Of a DNA stretch of 64,000 nucleotides, positions 12,875-23,832 are shown piece by piece. A program made the position numbers and the translations under genes. The notes under the pieces are model-generated. The model worked only from the letters and a program-made list of their open reading frames with translations, was not told the DNA's origin and did not search any database. Position 1 is the first letter of the stretch; every line of letters starts with the position of its first letter. Source of the stretch: Neocallimastix lanati (nom. inval.) (lineage: Eukaryota; Neocallimastigomycota; Neocallimastigomycetes; Neocallimastigales; Neocallimastigaceae); assembly GCA_016946835.1 (NCBI GenBank), contig JACVTC010000050.1:1074786-1138785 (forward strand), in the 5' to 3' direction.

Positions 12875-13062
12875 TTTTATTTTTTTATTTATATTATATA
12901 CTTTTTTTTTTTTGTTTACTATTATTAATTATACAATATTTTTATTTTTATTATTTTTATTATTACTTTTTTTTATATATATATTAAACTTATTTTATTA
13001 TTTATTATTATGTATTATTATTATTCTATAAATATTATTTTCATATTATCTTGTTACTGTCA

Positions 13063-13080
13063 CGCCCGGATTCTCCACCA
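13063..13080 (-). other. Candidate primer-binding site of the gag-only element
   Basis: In the sense strand it reads TGGTGGAGAATCCGGGCG, starting six bases after the LTR end. TGG at the start fits pairing with a tRNA 3' CCA. The first 13 bases are identical to the site in G2 (24127-24143), and a close variant occurs in G. The tRNA species was not identified. Confidence 0.65.
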
Positions 13081-13086
13081 AAATTA

Positions 13087-13601
13087 TGATACGATATTTT
13101 TATTAAACATCAATATCAATATTTATTTTATTTTATTTGGACGATAACAGTAGGGAATAATTGACAAAATAATATATTCTAATATTATATAGAATAATAC
13201 ACATAATAATAATATTCACACTTTAATATTTAGTTTATTTATTTTATTTATTTATTATCATTATTATCATTCATCAATAAAAATACATCATCAATATAAA
13301 TAGTTGTTAATTAGTTAAAATATAATTAAATCATTCAATAAAATATAATTAATTACTAAAATCTCTCATATTATTAATGTAAACTAAATATAAAACTACA
13401 CTAAACTATACTAATAAACATGTTTATAGGTTAAATTATTAATAAACTAAATTAATATTAATAAAAGAACCATTTCTTAAACTATTATTATTTACTAACT
13501 ATATATAATATTACTAAATTATTATTAACCAATAAGATTTTATCAAATAATTCCTAACCTAAGTTTCACTAAATTATGGTGTTTATGGTGGTACCGTATC
13601 A
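13087..13601 (-). repeat. 5' LTR of the gag-only element
   Basis: Matches 10408-10922 with only a few differences visible (for example one T/C in the ACTACA block near 13398). Confidence 0.92.
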
Positions 13602-14417
13602 TAGAATTGGTATGGTTCATATAATTTTAGGAATATAATAATAATTAACACAAATAATAAAATTACAATAAAAAAAATAATTTGTTTTAAAATCAATATT
13701 TATTTATTTAAATTTATAAAAGAAAAATAATAATATAATTATTTATTTAATAAAAAGAAAGTTATTCATTATATTTTATTTCACTAAAATTACATGTATT
13801 TATATTTTTTTATCAAATTAAAATTTGTAAAGCCTAACTATTTTTTTAATAAACTAATTACTAATTATTTTTATAAATAAAACATTTAAATTGAAATTGA
13901 ATTATTATTTAAGTTAATAATATTATTGTTATAAATAGTAGTTATATATTATTGAATTATTAATTATTTAATAATAGTTTAATACTAATATATATAAAAT
14001 AAAAATAAAGAGATTATACAGAATATTTTATTGTGGTTTAGTTAAATTTAGTAATTAAAAATAAATTTAAATTGATAACGAAAATTTTAATAACTAATTA
14101 AATAGATTTGATTATTTTCAATATAACATAATACAAAAGAAATATAATATTAATATATTAAGTGGGCAAGGACAATATTCTTGGCTAAAGATTTTTAATA
14201 CATTATAATGGAATCGGATCGATAATTCAAAAAGGAATTATAAGTTAATTAGTGATTTATTAACTTAAGATTTCTATTTAGTAATATTTGAAGAATATTG
14301 GAAAGTTCCAATTATATAGAATAGAATAATCTATAAGGTTAGAATAATTTATATTATTCTAGCACAATTAGTATTATTTGTTCATTCTGTATTAAGATGC
14401 CCCCGCTAAGACTCAAG
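13602..14417. other. Non-coding flank (probable 3' LTR/UTR of composite element F)
   Basis: No ORF. The right end is CATTCTGTATTA followed by a PPT-like AGATGCCCCC (sense GGGGGCATCT, about 14397-14406), in the same place relative to the pol stop as in element G. So this is likely the 3' LTR of the pol-bearing partner, with its terminal TG mutated to TA. The second LTR copy was not found. Confidence 0.45.
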
Positions 14418-16590
14418 CTAGGTAGAAGCTGAGTTAAACTTGACAATATTTTTCAAATGAACATTACGATTCATTTGTATATTAGTAGCAGGATCAGCTA
14501 AAGTGACTGTATTGAATTGTTTCTTTACCACTTTCATAGGTCCAACAAAGTAAGGTTCTAATTTAGTTCGATTAAAGTTTCTTACTAGTACTAAATCACC
14601 TGGTTTTATTCTTTTAGCTTGATTCATACTGGTCTTTTCTTCTCTCCTAGTAGCCCAATATTTCGAAGCATTTTTGATATTAGATGCGGCCTCCATTACC
14701 CATTGGTAGTGTGATACAAATTTTTCCAGTAGAATTTCGTCAGAAGACTTATTTATACCCTTAGTTGGTCTGGCAGCAATGTCAAAAGGTTGTTGGTCCT
14801 CCCTTCCATAAACTAATTCAAAACTTGAATGGTTGGTGATTGAGTTTTTAGTAGTTCTTAAAGCCCAAAGTGCAGATGGTAAAATTTCATCCCATTCTTT
14901 GTGTTGTTGTCCTAGTAATCGTAATAATTTTCCAATTTCTTTATTACGATTCTCAACTAAACCATTGCTTTCAGGATGATATGGAGTGATAAATTTAACA
15001 TATACATCATATAAATCAAGGAAGATTTTTGTCATATCTGATGTAAATTGTGTTCCATTATCAGTAGTGATAATTTGAGGTACACCGTGTCGAGCAAATA
15101 CATTAATTAAAAATTTTATCACATCCTGAGAAGTAACATTTTCAGTGGGCTCTGCCTCAACCCATTTAGTAAAATAATCAACCACAACGATTATATATTG
15201 ATTATTATTTCTGGTTTTACTTAGAGGTCCTATAATGTCCAATCCTAAGTGTATAAATGGTCCTTCCACTTCAGTTGGTTTATCTTCCGTTGGTTCAGGG
15301 TATGGTTGAGATTTATTTAATTGACATTTTTCACATTTACCTATAATTCGCTTAATGTCATTAACCATATTGTTCCAATAGTAGCTCTTTTTCAAACGTT
15401 GGTATGTCTTGTAATAGCCTTCGTGTCCTATACTGTGTGCTTGAAAAATTAATTGAAGTTTTTCTTTTGTATCTGTAACTAATTTTCTATAATTATTGCC
15501 ATCAACAAAGTAGTCCACACCATCAATTGTCGTAAATTTTTCTTCAATAAATTCCTTAATGGTTCTTGAAAGCAGGTTTTCATCTTGTTCCTTGATAATT
15601 TGTGTTGTTAAGACAACTTTTTCTTTTTCATTTTTCATTCTTGATAAATCATCTGCGACAACATTATTCTTTCCAGTTTCATATCGTAAATCAATTCCTA
15701 ACATACTGACAGTCAAACACCATCTAGTATGACGAGAATTTTGTGGTTCCTTACTTTTAAGTAATCCGATTAATGGTCTATGATCTGTATATACTATAGT
15801 TTGCTTAGGATTTCCCATAATATAAGATTTTAATTTATTAATACAGTAAATTAGAGCAGCACCTTCTAGATCCGTAATTCCATAATTCTTTTCCGATTTA
15901 GATAAATTTCTACTAATATAATGAACCGGATGCTCCTTTCCAGTTTCATCATCCTTTTGTAAAAGCACACCGCCTATTCCATCATAGGAAGCATCTGTTC
16001 TTATAATAAATTCTCTATCAAATCTAGGAAATCTTAAGATTGGGGCATTGATTAATCTTTCCTTAAGAATTTTAAAACTTTCTTCTTGTTCCTTTTTCCA
16101 TTCAAACTTAATACCTTTTCTTAATAGAGTGCAGAGAGGAGCAGTAACTTTTGCAAAGTCCTTAATAAAATTTCTATAATATCCAATGGCTCCTAAAAAT
16201 GATCGAAGTTCATGAATGTTAGAGGGAGCCTTCCATTCTTTAATAGCTTCAACTTTGTTTTCCAATGGACTTAAACCTTCTGAGGATACTTTATGTCCAA
16301 GTACTTCTACTTCAGTTTGCATGAAAGAACACTTTTCGATATTGATTTTTAACTTATGTTCCTTGAATATTTCTAAGACTTGTTTAAGATGTTCTAGGTG
16401 TTCTTCTTCAGTTCTTGAGTAGATTAAAATATCATCGATAAAGTTATAGACGCATTTTCCTATTAAGGGAAATAGTATACGGTTCATTTCTCTTTGGAAT
16501 GTAGCTGGAGCACCTGTTAAACCGAAGGGCATTACCTTGAATTGGTAGTTTCCGAACTTAGTTGTAAAGGTAGTGATTTCAAATTAAAAT
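14418..16590 (-). pseudogene. Ty3 pol fragment of composite element F (RT middle to integrase end)
   Basis: It starts inside reverse transcriptase, a few codons before TTKFGNYQFKVMPFG; the first Met (16532) is an internal residue. It contains the RT active site FIDD (Phe instead of the usual Tyr of YXDD), RNase H (IIRTDASYDGIGG), the zinc-binding HHCC finger (HSIGHEGYY to CEKCQLNK) and an integrase core with DIIGPL, TTDNGTQF and NGLVENRN. It ends in the GDLVLVRNF and HLKNIVKFN blocks also seen in elements C and G. Protease and about half of RT are missing and replaced by a foreign gag fragment, so it cannot act alone. Confidence 0.85.
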
Positions 16591-16986
16591 TAAAAATCCA
16601 GGTTCAGGAACTTGTTGTAAACGGTTTGAAAAAGCATTCCTCATAATAACATCATTGTCATCATCACGTATAGTAGTGGTAGATACATTATCCTCTTGTG
16701 TTTGACTAGTAGAAGGAATATCATTTGTAGCAATATTTATATTTAACTTTTCATCTAAAATTTTTGTTAAATTAGATAATTGATTAATAATATTTTTATT
16801 ATCTTTGTAAAGTGTATAAAGTTTTTTTTGTAAGTCCTTGTTATATTCATTAAAATCTTCTTTTAATAAAAAACTATCATTAACAGAAGAAGCCAATTCG
16901 GATACAGTAACTTGGGCGTCAGACCTTAATTTATTAACTTCTGACATTGAAGCAATGTCAGCCCATACATTATTGTAAAAAGACAT
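16579..16986 (-). pseudogene. B-family gag N-terminal fragment fused upstream of the F pol
   Basis: About 130 residues closely match the N-terminus of the B Gag (44626-45699): shared blocks include MSEVNKLRSDAQVTVSELA, SVNDSFLLKEDFN and LQQVPEPGF. Identity stops just after PEPGF, where sequence jumps into RT. The Gag capsid region is lost. Confidence 0.85.
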
Positions 16987-17020
16987 ATTAAAGTAGTAAC
17001 CAAAACTAGGGTAAGGTTAT

Positions 17021-17750
17021 TGTTAAAATTAAGATATAAAATAGTTTTATGATTAATAACGTTACTAGGTTAATATGTTGAATTATATATTAATAATCCA
17101 ACAATAATTAATTAATAATAATATAAAAATAATATAAGATAAATAGTTAAGTTATTTAAACACTTAATATCTAAGAATATTTTAAATAATAATTTCTTTG
17201 AAGGATTTATGAAAATATTTATTTATTGAATTATTAGTATATAATTATTGTAAATACAATAACCTTACAAAGAACATAAAAGATAGATTTTTACATCTTT
17301 CTTTTATACTTTGTAAGTTACATAATAATAATATTTAATTATAAGATATTAATAATATAGTAATATGAATATTAATAAAATATTAAGATAATAACAATAT
17401 CGATATGTTTAAAATATTTAATATAATTAAATAAATTTAATTTGTATAATTAATTTGAATAATTAAAAATAGTAGTTAATATATATGATGTAAACATATA
17501 TATAAACGTAATATAAATAAATACATGTGACGTCATATGTAGATAATTGAAATTATTAATATAAATCTTATTTATTAATATTCTCAGAATTATTAGGCCT
17601 AAGATAATTCTTTAAATATTAAATAAGAATTTATATTAATTATTAATTATTTAAATATATATATTATTTATAATTAAATAAATAATATTTTTTAACTATT
17701 GAAATGTAAATAACTGAAATTGAGATTTCAATTCAGTTATAATTTCAACA
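17021..17750 (-). repeat. Diverged B-family LTR (5' LTR of composite element F)
   Basis: It begins TGTTAAAATT and ends AATTTCAACA on the + strand and shares long blocks with the B LTRs (39428-40134), including the segment around CTTACAAAGAACATAAAAG, ATTAGGCCTAAG and the last 40 bases. The neighbouring leader (AAAACTAGGGTAAGGTTAT, 17002-17020) equals that of B. It does not match the other end of F. Confidence 0.8.
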
Positions 17751-17806
17751 AAGATTTTCTCTTTGTTAATTTTTTTGCGTATTTCTAGCTGTATTGTATC
17801 AGAATT
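17751..17806. other. Short unassigned segment between F and G2
   Basis: It ends TGTATCAGAATT, where G2 is inserted. It may be the outer edge of F plus the first bases of the resumed E LTR; the F/E junction could not be set exactly. Confidence 0.3.
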
Positions 17807-18481
17807 TGACAAATGTTGATTATTATCTTAATTTAGAATTTACTTCTAAAAGTGATAATAATTTGTCAATTAAAAGGGTAGTTATTAACACAAAAATGTT
17901 AATTAAAACACTACAGTTTAAAATAAGAAAAGAATATTTGTTTTTTTTTTTATAATAAAACTTTATTTATCAATATAAAATTGTACTTTTTATTATTTTG
18001 AATATTTATATTCTTAATAAAAAGTATTTAAAATAAATGAGAATAAAAGAAAATAATTTATTAAAACTTAAATTTTAAATTTTTAATTCTTGAATTCCGA
18101 TTTTTTATTTTTAAAGAAATATTTACATGTTTTTATATTTTTCTTTTAAGTTTAAATTATTTAAAATAAAACTATATAATTATTTTAAGTAAACACTTTT
18201 AAGATAAAATAAACAATTTTGTTATTATTAATAAGTTTCTTTTTAATTAATATTAATATCAATTTAAACTGAGATTTAATTTAAAATCGTTAAAGTAAAA
18301 TAAAAGAATAATTTAATATAAAATACATTGTTCTTTAAATTAAAATAATATTTATTTAATAATTTTAAATCTTTTAATTTACTTTTATTAAAATATTATT
18401 TTATAATTATCAATAACTAATTAAGAGGGTTATTATTCCATTTTATTGATTTTTCTTAATTTATAATTTGGTTATTTATCA
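17807..18481 (-). repeat. 3' LTR of G2
   Basis: Starts TGACAAAT and ends ATTTATCA on the + strand (inverted termini). The pol stop codon (18472-18474) lies inside its inner edge. The sense PPT GGTGGAGGAAT directly precedes it. Confidence 0.9.
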
Positions 18482-21400
18482 ATTCCTCCACCATCAGATT
18501 GAACTTCGTCTCTTGAAGTTGTAATATTTTCTTCTCTTATTGTATATGGATAAACATTTTTAATATGTACGTTTCTTGCAAGTAATTTTCCAGTTTGTGG
18601 GTCTTCTAATACTACTGTGTTGAATTTTGGTTCTTTTACAACCCTAAATGGTCCGTAAAAGTAAGGGTCTAACTTTGTCCTGTTAATTAATCTTATCATC
18701 ACATAGTCTCCAATTTTGTATTGTTTCTTTAAGACTTTATTGAAACCTATTCTGTGTTCCCAATATTTATTAGCATATTCTGAATATCCTATTGCTTCTT
18801 TTACCCATTTGTAATGTCTTAAAAATCTTCGAAAATTAAATTCGTCTTCTGTTTCTCCTTCTTCTTGGTGAATATCCGGAAACATGATTTCCATTGGCCA
18901 AGTATCCCTTCTTCCATATAATAGTTCAAAACTGCTGAATTTAGTTTTTGAACTTTTTGTTGTTCTAAGTGCCCATAAGACTGATGGAAGACATTCGTCC
19001 CATTCCTGTTCTTCCGTTATTAATAATCGTAATATTTTTCCAATCTCTCTATTTCTGTTTTCTATCATTCCATTTGATTGTGGATGGTGTGGTGCAGTAA
19101 AATGTACCCATGATCCATATAAATCGATCATCATTTTTGTAATATCCGAAATGAATGAGGATCCATTATCTGTTATGATTATTTCTGGTGGTCCATGTCT
19201 TGCTATTACTTCTGTTAAAAATTTAATTACCTGTTCTGATTTAATATCTGGTATAGCTTTGGCTTCTGGCCATTTAGTAAAGTAATCAACTAAAGTAATT
19301 ATATATTTATTACCTTGTTTTGTGGCTGGTAACGGTCCGATAATATCTAGTCCTACTCTGGTAAAAGGTTTTTCAATTGGTGTAATATGATCTTCTGTAT
19401 TTTGTGGTAGTGATTTGGGTCTAAATAGTTGACACTTGTGGCATGATCGAACCCACATTCTAACATCATTCCATATTCCAGGCCAGTAGTATGATTCTAA
19501 AATTCTTAAAGTAGTCTTTTCAGCACCTTCATGGCCGACGTTATGAGCTCTATCAATAATATCTTTCTTATCTTCATCTCTATAAATGACTTTTAAATAT
19601 AAATCGTTTTTTTTATAATATAAAGTGTTATCTATTATTTGATAATTTTTGCTAAAATATTTTCTTATACCTTCTGGTAAGTCTAAATCTCTTGGGTTGA
19701 TATCACTTAAAATAGCATTAATACAATTTGTAACACTTTCATTTTGTTTTGATGGTAATCTAGATAAAGCATCTGCGAATATGTTAGACTTTCCTTTTTC
19801 GTATATTAATTTTATTTTATATTTATTAAATTCTTCTATCCATCTAAAATGTCTATTTTTGGTTGGTATGCTATTTTCAAAAAAACCTAAAAGTGGTTTA
19901 TGGTCAGTAATTACTGTTGTTATTTGTTTATTACTTACAATATATTCGCGGAATTTCTTTAAACTATAAATAACTGCTAAGCCTTCCAGATCGGTTATAG
20001 AGTAATTTTCTTCTGCAGGCTTTAAGGATCTGCTAACACAATAAATTGGATGTTCCAATTTATCTTCCTCCCGTTGCAAGAGTACACCCCCGATTCCTTT
20101 GATAGAAGCATCTGTTCTAATAATGAATGGTCTATTGAAATCAGGAAAGGCAAGTATTGGATCTTTCAAGAGACAATTTCTTAAGTCTTCAAATGCTAAG
20201 GTACAATCATTATTCCAATTGTAATTATTATTTTTCTTTAAAAGTTTGAATAGTGGACTAGCTCTAATAGAAAAGTTTTTTATAAATTTTCTGTAATAAC
20301 TTACCAAACCAAGAAATGATCTTAATTGAGAAATATTCTTTGGGTTTTCCCATAAGGCAATACTTTGGACTTTTGATGGTGCAGTTTTTAATCCATCAGC
20401 TGTTAGTACATGTCCTAAAACTTCGACTTTTTCTTTAAAAAATTGACACTTTTGTAAATTTATTGATAAATTATATTTTGAGAATATATCGAATACTAAT
20501 TTTAAGTGTTTTATGTGCTCTTTTAAATTCTTAGAATAAACCACGATATCGTCAATATAGACAAATAAGCATTCACCTATTAATGGTAGCAATATCCGAT
20601 TCATTTCTCGTTGGAATGTCGCTGGCGCATTTGTTAGTCCAAAAGGCATTACTAAAAAATTGTAATTTCCAAATTTTGTGGTGAATGATGTTTTCTCGAT
20701 ATCTTTCTTATTCATTGGTATTTGGTGGTAACCAGAAAATAAATCCAATGCGGAAAATATTTTTGCACCCTTTACTGATGTTACTAATTCGTCAATGAGA
20801 GGCAAGGCATAAGAATCTTTTATTGTAATATTATTCAGTTTTCTATAATCAATACACATTCTCCATTTTCCATTTTTCTTTTGAACAAGTAATACTGGGA
20901 ATGCCCATGGTGAATGGGAAGGTTCTATTAGTCCTTTGTTTAATAATGATATTATTTCCTCCTTAAGAATATTTGAATGTTCCTTTGATAATTTGTACGG
21001 TTTTAATTTTATTGGTACATTGGTAGTTGTTATTATATTATGAGGATGCAAATTTGCAGTTGTTAATTGAGAAAGAGAAGTTGCCATACACTTTTGATTA
21101 TTTAATATTAAAATTTTAAATTCTTCCTTTATTTCAATTGGTACTTCGTTAATTATTTCGTTAAGAGTATTCATAAATTCATTTTCTTCTTCGTTTGAAA
21201 TAATAATTGAATTAATTAAAGGTATGTCCTGTTTACTATTAATGATTTCGCTAACTTTAATTAAACCTTTATCAGTCTTCTTGTAAATAAAATCATCATC
21301 TGGGTCAATTAATAATCTATATTTCTTTTGTATACTTCTTCCTATAATTAAATCATAATAATTATTTGTATAGTCTATAATATAAAATTTTTCATTAATA

Positions 21401-22509
21401 GTTAAATTTTCACTTATTTTTAATTTTATAGTTGTATAATATTGAGTTGGTATTAATGTTCCATCAGCTAGAGCAATGGTAATTGTTTCGTCAGTTTTTA
21501 CTATGTTATTTAATTCAGTTTTATTAAAACTTTCTAAGGTAATTATATTAATATTTGCACCAGTATCAAATAATACTTTAAAAGGTTGGTTATTTATTTC
21601 CCCAATGATAATCGGTATATTAAAATTCGCTATTGAACATAAAATTCTTTCTACTCTTGGCTTTAGACCCTGTTCCAATTCTTTTCTTATTGCTGGACTT
21701 GCTGCTAATAGCTGTGCTAAATTAATTTTTGGATAGATTGATTTGATTTCTTCAATAATATTAAACTTTTGTTCTTTATCTAATAATTTTATTTCAGTCA
21801 TATTCCTTTTAGTAATAAATTTTGTTGGCTTATTTTCATTATAATTATCTTTATCTAAATCAATTACATTATTTGTTTTTATTTCATTTTTATTTTTATA
21901 ATTTTCATTATCTTTATTACTATTATCATTTTTATTATCATCATTATTCTTATTATCATAATTATTTTTATTATTTTTATTATTTTTATTATTTGTATTA
22001 TTTGTATTATTTGTATTATTGGTATTATTTGTATTATTTGTATTATTTGTATTATTTGTATTATTTGTATTATTATCATTATTATTATTAATTCCATTAC
22101 TGTCATTATTATTAATAATACCATCATAACTATGATTATTATTAAGATTTATACTTTCCTCAAGATTATTTTTATTTTCTATTTCTTGATTATTATTAGT
22201 TTCGTTATTTTCATTCTGGTTGGAGTATTCTTCTTCATTATCATCTATATCCATGGCTCTTCTTCTTTTGTCTCTAATTTCTCTTTTTTGTTGTTTTACT
22301 ATTTTAATTTTGGGTTGGTTTAATATTGAAGGTTTAATAATTGATTTATTTGATAATTTTATTTTGTTTTTATTCAATTGATTTGAAGTTGTAATCTTTT
22401 TTTTTTGTGCGGCATTAATTGTGTATATGTTATTGTTATTATTGGAATTTATTGTATTTGCAATTTTATTTATATTGGGAGATTGCGTACTCCCATTATT
22501 TATTTTAAA
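18472..22509 (-). CDS. G2 Pol (protease, RT, RNase H, integrase), read by -1 frameshift from gag
   Basis: The pol frame is open from the slippery site (22503-22509) to 18472. No ATG opens it near the start (a TTG sits at 22377), which fits translation only as a Gag-Pol fusion. It begins with a Lys/Asn-rich region of about 190 residues, including an NTN repeat tract. Next are protease (LFDTGANINII), RT with VVYSK after the YIDD active site (about 615), RNase H (IIRTDASIKGIGG), the HHCC finger (HNVGHEGAE to CHKCQLF) and an integrase core (DIIGPL, ITDNGSSF, NGMIENRN). The C-terminal GPFRVVKEP block has no clear chromodomain. It is about 1300 residues after the TTG, usual for a Ty3 Pol with an N-terminal extension. 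Confidence 0.92.
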   Translation of the reverse strand, partial: FKINNGSTQSPNINKIANTINSNNNNNIYTINAAQKKKITTSNQLNKNKIKLSNKSIIKPSILNQPKIKIVKQQKREIRDKRRRAMDIDDNEEEYSNQNENNETNNNQEIENKNNLEESINLNNNHSYDGIINNNDSNGINNNNDNNTNNTNNTNNTNNTNNTNNTNNTNNTNNKNNKNNKNNYDNKNNDDNKNDNSNKDNENYKNKNEIKTNNVIDLDKDNYNENKPTKFITKRNMTEIKLLDKEQKFNIIEEIKSIYPKINLAQLLAASPAIRKELEQGLKPRVERILCSIANFNIPIIIGEINNQPFKVLFDTGANINIITLESFNKTELNNIVKTDETITIALADGTLIPTQYYTTIKLKISENLTINEKFYIIDYTNNYYDLIIGRSIQKKYRLLIDPDDDFIYKKTDKGLIKVSEIINSKQDIPLINSIIISNEEENEFMNTLNEIINEVPIEIKEEFKILILNNQKCMATSLSQLTTANLHPHNIITTTNVPIKLKPYKLSKEHSNILKEEIISLLNKGLIEPSHSPWAFPVLLVQKKNGKWRMCIDYRKLNNITIKDSYALPLIDELVTSVKGAKIFSALDLFSGYHQIPMNKKDIEKTSFTTKFGNYNFLVMPFGLTNAPATFQREMNRILLPLIGECLFVYIDDIVVYSKNLKEHIKHLKLVFDIFSKYNLSINLQKCQFFKEKVEVLGHVLTADGLKTAPSKVQSIALWENPKNISQLRSFLGLVSYYRKFIKNFSIRASPLFKLLKKNNNYNWNNDCTLAFEDLRNCLLKDPILAFPDFNRPFIIRTDASIKGIGGVLLQREEDKLEHPIYCVSRSLKPAEENYSITDLEGLAVIYSLKKFREYIVSNKQITTVITDHKPLLGFFENSIPTKNRHFRWIEEFNKYKIKLIYEKGKSNIFADALSRLPSKQNESVTNCINAILSDINPRDLDLPEGIRKYFSKNYQIIDNTLYYKKNDLYLKVIYRDEDKKDIIDRAHNVGHEGAEKTTLRILESYYWPGIWNDVRMWVRSCHKCQLFRPKSLPQNTEDHITPIEKPFTRVGLDIIGPLPATKQGNKYIITLVDYFTKWPEAKAIPDIKSEQVIKFLTEVIARHGPPEIIITDNGSSFISDITKMMIDLYGSWVHFTAPHHPQSNGMIENRNREIGKILRLLITEEQEWDECLPSVLWALRTTKSSKTKFSSFELLYGRRDTWPMEIMFPDIHQEEGETEDEFNFRRFLRHYKWVKEAIGYSEYANKYWEHRIGFNKVLKKQYKIGDYVMIRLINRTKLDPYFYGPFRVVKEPKFNTVVLEDPQTGKLLARNVHIKNVYPYTIREENITTSRDEVQSDGGGIDK
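21995..22076 (-). repeat. In-frame microsatellite encoding an Asn-Thr-Asn tract in G2 Pol
   Basis: Nine-base units (ATTATTTGT on the +) encode repeating NTN, adjoining an Asn/Lys tract. It lies upstream of protease and keeps frame. Confidence 0.8.
22460..22509 (-). other. G2 -1 ribosomal frameshift site with pseudoknot
   Basis: The sense heptamer T TTA AAA (22503-22509) is in gag register, with the gag stop TAA immediately after. A 7-nt spacer (TAAATAA) is followed by stem 1 TGGGAG/CTCCCA (22490-22495 with 22476-22481) and the 8-nt loop TACGCAAT. The loop GCAAT (22482-22486) can pair with ATTGC (22460-22464) after an 11-nt linker, forming an H-type pseudoknot. pol is open in the -1 frame. 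Confidence 0.85.
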
Positions 22510-23446
22510 CGTTCATCATTTTGTTCAGATTCTGGGCAGTCAATTTCATTATGTCCGATCCTCATACAATTTACGCAAAAATTAATTTTTAAGTCGGAGA
22601 GCTTTTGTGTTATTTCTTTTATTTCTTCATCATTTATGCTTTGTTTTGCATTATTTCTATTATTATTAGTATTTTTATTTAATTGTTCTTTATATTGATA
22701 ATAATTATTGTACTTATTATTGTAGTTACTATTATAGGATTTATTATTATAAAAATTTTTATTTTGATATCCATACGTTGAACTATTAGCGTTATTATTA
22801 TTTCCTTCCTTATTTTTATTATTTGGAGAATAAAAATTAATATAAGAACTTTCGGATTGCCTTTTTGTAGAATTATGGCTAGTAGTTTTCTCTTTTGAAG
22901 GATTTTTATTTTTATTTTCTTTAATAAGGTTCATAATCTTTTCTTTCTTCGAAGTGATTTTCTGAGCTTCTTCTAAGGTAGTTGGTTCTTCCTCCATTAA
23001 GCTTTCGTATATTTTATTCCAATTACGAAAAGCATTTATATAATAAGATGTTACGATAACATCTGAGATTACCACAGTTTTACTTATTTGGTTTAGCAAT
23101 TCAGAGAATCGTATGTCAAAGTCTGTAATTGTTTCATCTTTACGTATAGTAATAGATGAAAGTTCCAGAAGTCTGGAATTCTTTGACGCAGTTTTCTTAT
23201 AATACTTTGCTAAATTTGTTAATATAGTATCATATTCATCTGGTATTTTTTTATTTAGAGAATTATAAACTATTGTCCTTGCAACACCATCTGTTATTGC
23301 AATTAAATAATCTATTTTCTCTCTTTCTTCGCTTACTTTAAAAGTAAGACACCAATGTTCGAATGCAAACTTCCATTCATCGAATGCAACTTTTGTTTTT
23401 CCGAGAATGGGAAGTCTGTTGAACGTTATTAATTTTATTTGATTTT

Positions 23447-23450
<4 letters not shown>
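22500..23450 (-). CDS. G2 Gag (316 aa)
   Basis: Capsid/nucleocapsid precursor. The N-terminal region (about 20-165) has the Ty3 Gag pattern: FDEWKFAFEHW, then LTNLAKYYKK and ITDFDIRFSELLNQI. A low-complexity Asn/Tyr/Ser stretch follows, then one CCHC knuckle, CVNCMRIGHNEIDC, near residues 293-306. The ATG follows a T run of about 34 bases on the + strand, so the mRNA has poly(A) directly before the start codon. The stop overlaps the frameshift signal to pol. Confidence 0.9.
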
Positions 23451-23487
<37 letters not shown>

Positions 23488-23779
23488 TATTTTTATTTTA
23501 TTTTATTTTACTTATATATGCTACTTTATTGTATCACTATATATGTATATTTATTTTTTTTTTTTTTTTTTTTTTTTTTATATATATATATATTATTTAC
23601 TTATATTATTTGTATTATTTTACTTATTTATATTTATATTATTTAACTTATTTATATTATTTAACTTATTTTATTATTTTCTTCATTTAATATATATTAT
23701 CTTTTCTTTGTTTTATATATAAACTAAGATTAATTTTTAATATCTAAAAATTATATATTATTACTAGTTCTATAATGGT

Positions 23780-23832
<53 letters not shown>

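Larger units (their letters stand above)
10408..13601 (-). mobile_element. Complete gag-only (TR-GAG-like) LTR retrotransposon
   Basis: Two 515-bp LTRs (10408-10922 and 13087-13601) are flanked by the 4-bp TSD TAGA (10404-10407 and 13602-13605). The LTRs differ by very few bases, so the insertion is recent. Between them are a candidate tRNA primer-binding site, one Gag ORF and a PPT. No protease, RT, RNase H or integrase is present, nor room for them. It must use proteins from another element. Non-autonomous elements keeping only gag were described in plants as TR-GAG; this has the same layout. Confidence 0.88.

Noticed and set aside
16216-16422. Plus-strand Ser/Cys-rich ORF
   Set aside because: Antisense shadow of the F RT region.
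21822-22127. Tyr-rich and Ile-rich ORFs on both strands
   Set aside because: Shadow frames of the Asn-Thr repeat in G2 Pol.
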